Source of the DNA: Bathynomus jamesi
Taxonomy: Eukaryota; Arthropoda; Malacostraca; Isopoda; Cirolanidae
Direction of reading: 5' to 3'
Assembly: GCA_023014485.1 (NCBI GenBank)
Contig: JAJOZX010005618.1
Span: forward strand, 124,001-188,000
DNA length: 64,000 nt
Under the pieces are notes generated by a model that was not told the origin of the DNA, did no database searches, and saw nothing but the letters and a program-made list of their open reading frames with translations. Below, one piece after another: positions 30,151 through 40,125 of the stretch; the stretch's first letter is position 1; every line of letters begins with the position of its first letter. A program made the position numbers and the translations under genes.

Positions 30151-32786
30151 CTAGCCTAATACAATTTTTGCATGCTCGATGCTCTCATCAATTTCTTTTT
30201 GTGGAAAAATGTATTGAATTCTGCTGCCTCCTCTTAGGGTAGGACAACTCATTACAGTTAATATATGATGTCCTGGCACTGCACATGAATCCTTGTTTGA
30301 TGGATAATAATATGCACTTGATCCTGATGACCCAGAGGGATGTAGAAAGTTCACAGTGAAATCATCAAACTCTCCACAATATTCCTCCACAATTCCATAC
30401 CAAACTTGCATGTCATAAATGCAGCCAACATACTCTCCTGATTTGACACATTTTAGGTTACCAAGCATTGCAGGTTCATTAGTAAAATGACTTTTCCTTA
30501 TTCTTTTCTTTCTCCAATGCCACTTGAAATGGGATACACCATCAGTTCTTCCTTGTTTAGGGGAACAAATCTATGATATTTCTGAGTTCCAGGAATAGCC
30601 CTACTATCCTTGAATCGATGTTCCAACCGTTCTTCTGCATCTTTCAAATCAGCTGTAGTTACAAAGAAAAATTTATCTTCTTGCTCAAGTTTTCTTCACA
30701 AAACTGAAACATGTGTTCTGGTGTAAGAATTTGCCTCTCTGTAGTTCTCTGCAAACTGGCATGAGCAGTAGCTCTTTTCACTGTTCCTCCAATCCCATCA
30801 CACATTTTTGCCATGGGATGTAGCAAAGAAGTGCCATTCACAAGACAGACCAAATCCTTTCATGGTAACAGATTTGTGAAGTTGTATCTGTTCTTATATT
30901 GGCCAGCACATCCATCTGAGAAATAGTGCGCCTTCTTCAATTGTGGGCATCTGAATTTAACATATGTCATAAGCTTCAATATGAATGAGTAAACCATTAT
31001 AGTGTTGTGTTTTAGTGATGCAGATAAGAAACAGACACTAAAATGGCTAAGTTCCTGGTCTGCAGATGATCTATAATAGATGACAAAAGGGTGAACTGTA
31101 CACTGTGAATTGTCCCAGTGAACCCTTGGGCAGCATCCTGGACAATGAAGGAATAATTCTCAGAGAAATCACCTACTATAACTACCTCGCTCTGAGGTGG
31201 TAGTGTTTCTTTCAACTGCTTGAAGTACTGTGATTGTTGCTGAGCAACAAAGTGATGACGAACCATGCGGGATATTTTCATGCTTAGGGATGATAAGTAT
31301 TCATGAAGTGGCTCCACCTTATCAACCATTGTACAACGGTCAACAGTCACCCATTGCTTGTAAGATATTTCATTTGGAGCTGATTTCACACTGTCAAGTA
31401 ACTCAAGAAAATCCAGGACACCCTCTTCTCTTGGGCAATCATTGCAAAGTTGCATCATGCAAGTCTCTCTTTCTGTACTGCAGACACTAATCCATAAGAT
31501 CCTTGTATGAAAGACCTCTTTCTCCCAATGCAGCCAGCTGCAATTTTGGATTTTGATGGTATGTGCAGACACAGACAGAATGAGTCCCACCACTACTGGC
31601 AAGCACACAATATGATGGCCGTAATTTTGCAAATGTGGAAAATCCTATTTTGGGATTCTTTTCATCATTTTTATATAGTTCAAACATCTCTCTTAAATTC
31701 CCGAGGACCAATCGTTTTTGCACCTTCATTGCACCTTCAGCACTGATAACTTTCACGCAATCCTTTTGGCTAGGACACATACGACTAACCTCTTCTGACT
31801 CAGAATCTTCTAACTATATCTTTGTATTCTTCAGATATCACTTTTCCTTTGCTCATTAGTGGAATCTTCGGAAGGATTCCATGTTCTGATTTAAGTGAAT
31901 GGCTTCTTTTCACCATGTATGTTGTAGTTTGAAAGAAACTAGCTGTTTTTTCAATTGTGTATGGTGAGAGTGTCAATATTTGTAGTTTGTGATGGTGACA
32001 TTTGCTCTCCAGGAATGACTGTTTCAATTCATTCATTAATTTGTCAAGATGTTTTTCAGATTTAGTTTCAGGTTTTGAAGTATCACTTACCTCCTCGGTA
32101 ATTTGAACACCATAACTGAGTTCTAGCCTCTCCTTCAGGTGTTTCTGAGCAGATGATAGCTTACCACGAGCCTTGCGCTTTTTCTGGCTTAATGACAGCC
32201 CTTCTGAAAAGAACAGAAAAAAAGGTTTCACACACCTGAATATTAGTAATTAAATATTAATTATAGTACCTTAAATGCTATATAATTGGCTATATAGTAG
32301 ATCAAACAGACCTTGTAGTAAAGTATAAGTTATTATATTAATTTATTACTTACTTTTTTTAACTGGTGTTTGGTCCAGAAATGCTAGAACTGGTTCAACT
32401 GAAGTTGAAGGATTTTCCTTTATCAAGCAATCACTGTCATTGTCCAGATCTTGAATTGAAGAGATGTTACTCAAGCCACTGATAGTAGATGATTCATTTG
32501 AATCCTGCTCAGACTCGTTGTTTTCAGTGGTACTAAGTATAGTGGGGTTTTTCATTATCAGTGTCCAGCAGTTCACACATAACAATGAGTCTCTTTTCAC
32601 TCTTCCAGCACATTTTTCAACAAGTACATCAGTCACTTTTCTAAGATTGATTGTTATGCGTTTCTTGTGTTTTTGAATAGGGTCCTGGCAGTATTTCAAG
32701 TGCCGAACCATTGTATTTTGATCTGTAAAGATATAGGATTTACAATTAGGTAATATATATTTTTTAGAAAATATAGCTATACACAC
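30151..32786 (-). pseudogene. LIR-family putative transposase, multi-exon, several frameshifts
   Basis: Exons on the minus strand: 32786-32346 (LRKVTDVLVEKCAGRVKRDS, LLCVNCWTLI), 32216-31800 (a basic, helical region ending YTIEKTASFFQTTTYMVKRS), 31795-31487, 31500-31020 and on to 30151. Motifs in order: KQWVTVDRCTMVDKVEPL, VGDFSENYSFIVQDAAQGF, CTVHPFVIYY, YFSDGCAGQYKNRYNF, a shifted CEWHFFATSHGK equivalent, CDGIGGTVKRATAHASLQRT, and a C-terminal YVGCIYDMQVWYGIVEEY with FLHPSG, a likely small beta-barrel. I infer catalytic acids in GDFSENY, FSDG and CEWHF. The family is widespread in invertebrates; I cannot name it. At least two frameshifts (near 31070 and 30870) disable it. Confidence 0.72.
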
Positions 32787-32969
32787 TTAATATTTAGGCC
32801 TTGATAGTCTCTGAGGCTCATTAAAACACCATACCCACCAGCCACCCACAGTGCTGGCTGGAACTGTACTAACCTGTAGACAAGGAATTTTGCAACTATC
32901 TGTGTTGATTCTGCACTTAGACAAGTAGCAACATGTTTCAACAGGTTTGTTTAGGCTACATGTGAGCTT

Positions 32970-33764
32970 AGTCTTCCCCTTTCACTATTATAACTATTAT
33001 TGCCAGTGTAGATTAGCAGTGAAATACAATTTTTATTAAATTCTTGGAGCTTGAGGTCAAATTGATAGCTAAGATATAAAAATTCCTTGAAATGACAAGC
33101 AATTTATAAATATGGTGTTCACTTATAAGTTAGTTACATGAAAAGTACCAACATAAACAAACTTTTTATGATTGTTTCTATTAGTCAAGAACTCTGACTG
33201 TTTTTTATATCTATAAAAAATGTAATTTTAATTTCTATAGGTCAAATTATGAGCTTGTGTGAAAAAATAGGTAGAATTGACGCACAACTTATGAATATGG
33301 TGTTCACTTATGTTAGTTACATGAAAAATACTAACAAACAAACTTTTTTTTGCTGATTCTAATAGCCAATGCCTATGCCTTCATTTTTTACATTTAAAAA
33401 AAAAATTCTCATTTGATACCCCAGAGGTCAAATCGTGACCTCAAATTTTGGTTACAGTGTAACTTTTTTATTTTTCAACCTTGCATATTTGGATTCCTTG
33501 TCGTTTTCTGATTCCAAATATATATACTTTTATATAATTATGACAATTATTACCCAAGTTATGGCTCGCCAAATGTTAGTAACCTCGCGAGTGACCTCAA
33601 ATTGCCCGAGGTCATATCTCTTGAACCGTTGGTCGGATTGACCTTATAATTTCAGAAATGGATTCAGGGCTCACAAACTCCCTATAAACCAAATTTCAGC
33701 AAAATATGAGAGATGAGGGTGTTAATTTCAATTTTTTTTGGTTGATCTGACAGAGAATGACCCT
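32970..33764 (-). repeat. LIR-2 right long inverted repeat
   Basis: Partner of 29476-30131. An extra segment near 33060-33190 is partly repeated inside this arm, which makes it longer than the left one. Confidence 0.9.
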
Positions 33765-34120
33765 AATATACTCCTGTTTAGTAAACAGGGGTATAGCTAT
33801 TTTTATTTTTGAAAAAAGGAGCATTTTTTTATTTTGAAATTAACATGGAGAGCAGTTGATGATCTGCTATTCAACTCTCAAATTATATAATTTCACTTAA
33901 TAGTTTTTACTTTTTAGAAATGTACCGTACTTCAGTTTTTGGTATTTGTTTTTTAATTGAAGAGTAAAGCAAAAGAAGCCTTTTTTTATTTTGAAATTAT
34001 CAAATTATGCAATTATGATGTTTTGATAAAAACGATAATTTAATTTAATAAAATGAATTAAAACTTTTTTATTTTTCACTCTCCTTCAGATCTTCAGGCC
34101 TTATCAATCATTAAGAATAA
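33765..34120 (+). other. 3' region of hAT H3, no gene
   Basis: Holds the right copy of the 65-bp direct repeat (33843-33907) and AT-rich untranslated hAT sequence up to the insertion of C2. It ends in TAA, the 3-bp duplication of C2. Confidence 0.6.
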
Positions 34121-35135
34121 CACTGGTCTGCGTTTGAAAATTTTTTTCCTGAGGTCAAGGTTTTTTTAATTCTTTTATAATTTTTGCATGCTGAACTCAA
34201 AAATGTAACTCATTTTGTTCAATCAGGTCAGGTTTTTATGCTACCTCAATTTTAAAAAAATAGATAATTCGAAAATAATCGTTATGAAATTAGTAAGTTT
34301 ATTTTTTAAAACGGACTTAAATTGACAGAAAATGTACAAAGTATATAAAAAATGGTACATGAGAACAGTTAATGTGGACGAAAGGGCTTTCTCAAAGACT
34401 TTCGTCTGTGTTCCACAGCTGGAACGTCTCTCTTGAGGCACCAGCAGTAGTCCGCGAGCATGTTCACATCCCAGCGGCCCTGGTACCTCTCTTCCATCAC
34501 TTGAATATCCTGGTGGAAGCGCTCTCCTTGCTCCTCACTGACATCACCACAGTTGTCTGGAAAGTAGTCTAAATGCAAGCTGAGAAAATGCATCTTTATG
34601 GACATACATGCACCAAGAGCCTGGAAGCTCTGCAGGAGCTCCTCGACAACACGTTCGTACTCTGGACTTCAGTGGTTACCCAGAAAATTTGTGACAATGG
34701 ACTTGAATGCGAGCCAGGCATTGATCTCATTGTCCTCCAGACTTTTGTCGAATTAAGCATCTTTCATTAGCTCCCTGATCTGAGGGCCATCAAAAATACC
34801 TACTTTCAGTTTGCCCTCACTGACACGTGGAAATTTCTGGTTCAGGAAAGCGAAAGCTCGGCTTTCTTTGTTGAGTGCTCTGACGAAATTCTTCATAAGT
34901 CCGAGCTTGATGTGCAGCAGCAGAAGTAGAATCATCTGTGGATTCACGAGAGCGTGTGACAGAATGTTGTGCGAACCTGGTTCCAGGCCACGTCTTGCTG
35001 GCCAGTCGCGTTGTACATAGTGTTGCTTGTCTGCTCAGCTGTCCCCCAGACAGAGAAAACAGGGGTATTTGATGTAGCCACCTTGTAGACCCAGCACTAG
35101 GGCTATAACCTACAAAAATATATATATATATATAT

Positions 35136-37728
35136 TAGGGTGTTTCATAAATGAGAACCACATTATATTTTTAATCCACATAGATGCCCGTGTTCATTTT
35201 ACATATTTATCACTCCTGGCCAAAAATGAGACTCCTTCGACAACAATAAGGGGTCCCAAGAAATCACGCCTTACATCAGAGAGCACAGACTCATCACTTC
35301 TTCATCATTTCCCCCTTCTGCTTCTTCGGAAAATCCTTCCTGTTCTTGAAAACTGCTTTCAGCAGGTACTGTTTGTCTTCTTCCTTTGTTGTTAGGGTCG
35401 CTTTCCCAAGACGAAGCGGGATTTTCGACGAAGGCGCCGTTGATCCCGAATGCAGTGAAGAGATCCTTCGTCCTCGAGGTAACAAAATCCAAAATCTTCT
35501 TTCCTTTGAAGGAGCCGAGGACGGTCTTCCCCTCCAGATGCTTCAACGCTTTCCTCGATGCCAGCTTGGCAAGGTTCTCTCACATCCTTTGTTTCTCTTC
35601 CTGAGGAACCCCTTGATCAAAGAATGCCAAGCCAACCAGCATTTCGGAGAAGTACCAGAGGTGTCGTTTCATGGCCGCTTGTGCTTGCTTGGCGACGTCA
35701 ATGATCACAGCATCTTCCTGCAGTATTTCCAGGTCCAGCAAGAACTCCAGATCCACACATGGGGCCTGCTCTGCTCTCGTCGCACGACTCCAAGCCTTTG
35801 CGTAGGCCAGGGTGATGAACAGGCAGATTTCTGACTCCTTTCAACTCCCACCCAGTCATCCTGAACTGGTCCTGAAGGAGGTACAGCTTCAATCCGTAAA
35901 TGGCTTTCACCATCCACCGCGCATGGTGGTATGCTCCTGGCTTCCGCAGTGGCACATTGCCGACAGTCTCTTCCCCAAGAAAGAGGATAACCAGTTGAAG
36001 AAGTTCTTGGTAGTCATCCCATGGCTGACCAGAAGCCAGAGCTTCCCTCACGACAAGGACAGTTCGGTCCTTGAGACCCTGAAGAGGTCCAGCGATGCTG
36101 CAGCTATCTGAATCAATAGCAGTGGTGATAAGTGATCAGTCGATGAAACCCCACTGCTCTTGGAATCTTTTGAAGATCCCAGTCTCGGGCCCAGAGGTGG
36201 GGCCCATCGAAGACCAGAAGATTTGGGCCAGGATGATTTCGTACATATGGTGCCTGCATGCTAGGTAAAGAAGTTGCTTCCTGAGACCCCCCTCAATCTT
36301 GACGCAGGCTCCCACATGAATCCCAGTGTTTGATGCCGTTGTGTCAAATGATAACCCCTTGATTCATTTGGACAGGTTGTGTTCCCACACAAGATCAATG
36401 CAGACACGTGCCATCTACGCTCCTGTGCCAGCTGGAACTTTCGGAACTCCAAGCAGCTTCTCCTGGCTGTTCCCGGTGACCAGCACAGCAATCCAGTCCA
36501 CAGATGTCACCTGTGATTTCAGGCAGCATTTTCCCATCCCAGTGCAACACTAAGGCTCCTCAGGACAGAATTCTCCCTCTTGATACGCCTCTGCTGCTTG
36601 CTTCCGAAGCGACTGGCGAGCACGATACATTGTGGAAGAGGAGATGGATACCTCATTCAAATCGTGCCCCAAGGATTGCGCGATGACTGCGTAGGACATC
36701 ACTGCATCACGATAAGAAATGTTCATCTGGTCGTACACGACAGCCACATCCTGAGTGATGAGGTTCCGCGACCGCTTCCTCGGAGGACATGAAGCAGATG
36801 TGGAGGCTGCCAAGGAGGGATCATCTTCCGCAGATGGCAACGCCGAGGATGAGGAGCTGTCATCAAGAGTAGCATCGAATTCCCGGTGTCGTCTCTCCTC
36901 CTGCTGTTCCTCTCGATGCCTTTTCCTACTCTCCATTTGGCCCAGCTTCATGTCTGCTGATCCCATACTGCTCTCTGTTGGGTCCTCCTGCTGACTTGTA
37001 GAAGAGCTTGTCTTCCTCATTTGTCATCATAGAAAGGGCATTGGAATGACCAATATCAAGGATTTCGTTCTTGAGTTCCGCCTTGAAAATGTCCTCCGCA
37101 ACATGACAGCTCTCCTCGGATCTGTTCCTGCTTTTCACCAACTTGTCGTGACACTGGAGCAGAGCTTCCATTTTCCGAAGGGCGCTGTCCCGCCTCATAG
37201 TAGGGATCCTTGCTCTTTTCCAGAACACCATCACAGCATCCAAACAGAGGTTCAGACATTTACTCCATCCTAGGTTTTCCTGTTTTTGATGGAAGAAGCA
37301 CTTTTGCAAGACTTGCAACTTCGTCGGCAGGCAGCTACCCAGGATCTCCTTCTTCGGGTGTCCGATGAGCCAAACCTCTTTCTTGCTTCGAGTTGCCATG
37401 TTTATCTGCAATGAGGAAATATACAAATTAGAAAAGAGTACAAATACGCAATGGTAGACACAACGAGGACAAAACTCGACAACTGACATGAAGGACAGAG
37501 AGCAGTGCACCATTCCGTCAGGAAGCAAGGCAGTCGACTAACACTAGAACAGCTGAAATTAGAAATACCTAAGCAATCTGAAGCGTCAAATCTCGGGACC
37601 CCTAAACGTGTTCTGATCTGGTTGAAACCTGTTCAGATGAGTTTCCTCGGCAAAAGGAACAGGAGCATCAATGTGGATTGAACTTTCTTCCACTTCATCC
37701 ATCAACCACACTGCCGTGAAACACCCTG
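35136..37728 (-). mobile_element. HWDSKLL-family hAT-like element B
   Basis: Ends TAGGGTGTTTCA and TGAAACACCCTG. The imperfect inverted repeat extends for about 130 bp (35136-35265, 37600-37728; shared AATCCACAT and AGGGGTCCC words). No 8-bp duplication is visible, as the left flank is a (TA)n run. It is more GC-rich than the surroundings. It lies in the intron of C2. Confidence 0.75.
35271..37399 (-). pseudogene. HWDSKLL-family hAT-like transposase, heavily shifted
   Basis: ATG at 37399: MATRSKKEVWLIGHPKKEIL. Next come a charged helical region (ESRKRHREEQQEERRHREFD), a serine/acidic stretch, a putative DNA-binding block (VYDQMNISYRDAVMSYAVIA, STMYRARQSLRKQ), and LVLHWDGKMLPEITG at about 36540. 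The core is scattered over frames: QPWDDYQELLQLVILFLGEE and HHARWMVKAIYGLKLYL at 35985-35870, then a C-terminal piece (KILDFVTSRTKDLF) near 35500. Same order as copy A. Frameshifts and stops are frequent, so it is inactive. GC content is high compared with copy A, which suggests a different subfamily or origin. Confidence 0.7.
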
Positions 37729-37988
37729 GATCCTGTCTGCTTTGCAGATAGCTGGCGAGGGAAGCTATATTTATGGGACCTCTTTGCGAGAGATCCGTTG
37801 CCCACGTCGAGCTTGCATCATGAAAAAGAAAAACTATGGTATTTGTCATTTACCATTACTTATTCGGACTATAGTGGATTTAATTATCCCAGAAGAGTTC
37901 CTTGTTCCATGCACAGTCTGTGTGTATCATAAAAAACTCAGGGAACCATTCTGAGTTCATTCCCATATATATATATATATATATATAT
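37729..37988. repeat. unassigned segment ending in dispersed repeat R1, copy 2
   Basis: The portion 37868-37965 matches 17723-17810 (AGAAGAGTTCCTTGTTCCAT, then CAGTCTGT and CCATTCTGAGTT), followed by a (TA)n run. The part at 37729-37860 is unrecognised. A retroposon 3' end with a TA tail would explain both copies. Confidence 0.5.
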
Positions 37989-38548
37989 AGTCGTCCCTCG
38001 GTATCCAGGGGGGATTGGTTCCAGGACCCCCCCGCGGATACCAAAATCCGCGGATGCTCAAGTCCCTTATATAAAATGGCGGTATTTGCATATAACCTAC
38101 GCACATCCTCCTGTATACTTTAAATCATCTCTAGATTACTTATAATACCTAATACAATGTAAATGCTATGTAAATAGTTGTTATACTGTATTGCTTAGGG
38201 AATAATGACAAGAAAAAAAAAGTCTGTACATGTTCAGTACAGACGCAACCATCGTAGGCCTAACTACATAGTCCCTCGGTATCCGCGGGGGATTGGTTCC
38301 AGGACCCCCCGCGGATACCAAAATCCGCGGATGCTCAAGTCCCTTATATAAAATGGCGGTATTTGCATATAACCTACGCACATCCTCCTGTATACTTTAA
38401 ATCATCTCTAGATTACTTATAATACCTAATACAATGTAAATGCTATGTAAATAGTTGTTGTACTGTATTGCTTAGGGAATAATGACAAGAAAAAAAAAGT
38501 CTGTACATGTTCAGTACAGACGCAACCATCGTAGGCCTAACTACATAG
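37989..38548 (+). repeat. tandem duplication of the T2 left end
   Basis: Two units of about 280 bp, almost identical, each starting CCCTCGGTATCC and ending near CGTAGGCCTAACTACATAG. Confidence 0.92.
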
Positions 38549-40125
38549 TACACGTCAGCAACAACGTAACATTTTCTTTCTTTCGCGTTAACGATTTCCA
38601 ACTTAAGTTACGATTGGGTCTTTCGCTTTAACGATTGGTGGCCAGATACGATCTCGCACGCCGAGATTTCAAATCGATGGCGGTTGAGGACTGAGTTTAC
38701 TGTGATGCGCGCTCGCTCAGCCTCAGTTGCTGTCCGCGCGTCTCATAGTTAACATCGTCGCTATCCGTCCTCTTACGATCCCCATTGTGTTTGATCGGTC
38801 TAAGCGTGTGGTGTTAAATATTCGTTTAATTGAAATATAACAGTACTATCGCGTTACTGTAATGTGAAGAATTGGGCAGATTGGGCAGATTGAGAGAATT
38901 GGGCAGATTGAGAGAATTGGGCAGATTGAGAGAATTGGGCAGATTGAGAGAATTGGGCAGATTGAGAGAATTGGGCAGATTGAGAGAATTGGGCAGATTG
39001 AGAGAATTGGGCAGATTGAGAGAATTGGGCAGATTGAGAGAATTGGGCAGATTGAGAGAATTGGGCAGATTGGGAGAATTGGGCAGATTGGGAGAATTGG
39101 GCAGATTGGGAGAATTGGGCAGATTGGGAGAATTGGGCAGATTGGGAGAATTGGGCAGATTGGGAGAATTGGGCAGATTGGGAGAATTGGGCAGATTGGG
39201 AGAATTGGCAGATTGGGAGAATTGGGCAGATTGGGAGAATTGGGCAGATTGGGAGAATTGGGCAGATTGGGAGAATTGGGCAGATTGGGAGAATTGGGCA
39301 GATTGGAGAATTGGGCAGATTGGGAGAATTGGGCAGATTGAGAGAATTGGGAGAATTGGGCAGATTGAGAGAATTGGGCAGATTGAGAGAATTGGGAGAA
39401 TTGGGCAGATTGAGAGAATTGGGAGAATTGGGCAGATTGAGAGAATTGGGAGAATTGGGCAGATTGAGAGAATTGGGAGAATTGGGCAGATTGAGAGAAT
39501 TGGGAGAATTGGGCAGATTGAGAGAATTGGGAGAATTGGGCAGATTGAGAGAATTGGGAGAATTGGGCAGATTGAGAGAATTGGGAGAATTGGGCAGATT
39601 GAGAGAATTGGGAGATTGAGAGAATTGGGAGAATTGGGCAGATTGAGAGAATTGGGAGAATTGGGCAGATTGAGAGAATTGGGAGAATTGGGCAGATTGA
39701 GAGAATTGGGAGAATTGGGCAGATTGAGAGAATTGGGAGAATTGGGCAGATTGAGAGAATTGGGAGAATTGGGCAGATTGAGAGAATTGGGAGAATTGGG
39801 CAGATTGAGAGAATTGGGAGAATTGGGCAGATTGAGAGAATTGGGAGAATTGGGCAGATTGAGAGAATTGGGAGAATTGGGCAGATTGGGAGAATTGGGC
39901 AGGGCAGATTGGGAGAATTGGGCAGGGCAGATTGGGAGAATTGGGCAGACAACGTAGTGCTGCGCACCGAACGCTGGCTGGAGAGAAACTGACCGGCTTC
40001 CTTCGGTTCGGATATGAGGGAACGGTTCGTATACAAGGACAATTTTTTCTCGAAAAAGTTGTTCGTATACCGATTTGTTCGAATAGAGATGCGTTCGTAT
40101 ATTGAGGTTCCACTGTATTTAAAAT
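38549..40125. mobile_element. second Tigger-type fragment inside T2
   Basis: The right end reads TTGAGGTTCCACTGTA (reverse complement TACAGTGGAACCTCAA, a pogo/Tigger end) with TCGTATAC words inside. The matching left end is not seen; GC-rich sequence at 38549-38866 may be its inner part. The minisatellite at 38868-39950 sits within it. Confidence 0.55.
38868..39950. repeat. minisatellite with 18-bp and 27-bp higher-order units
   Basis: It opens with about 10-11 copies of GGCAGATTGAGAGAATTG, then about 15 copies of the variant GGCAGATTGGGAGAATTG, then (from about 39325) about 20 copies of a 27-bp unit made of the first plus GGAGAATTG. Since all periods are multiples of nine, several frames remain open on both strands; I do not regard them as genes. 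Confidence 0.97.

Larger units (their letters stand above)
29476..33764 (-). mobile_element. LIR-2: DNA transposon with about 0.65-0.8 kb inverted repeats
   Basis: Tips are AGGGTCATTCTCTGTCAGAT and its reverse complement. Arms are 29476-30131 and about 32970-33764 and pair over nearly their whole length. Flanks permit a 5-bp AATAT (29471-29475, 33765-33769) or a 3-bp ATA duplication; the low complexity leaves it open. It carries one multi-exon gene on the minus strand and is the least disturbed member of the LIR family here. Confidence 0.88.

Noticed and set aside
35346..36994. Plus-strand frames up to 162 codons
   Set aside because: Antisense of the GC-rich HWDSKLL copy B; the recognised motifs are all on the minus strand.
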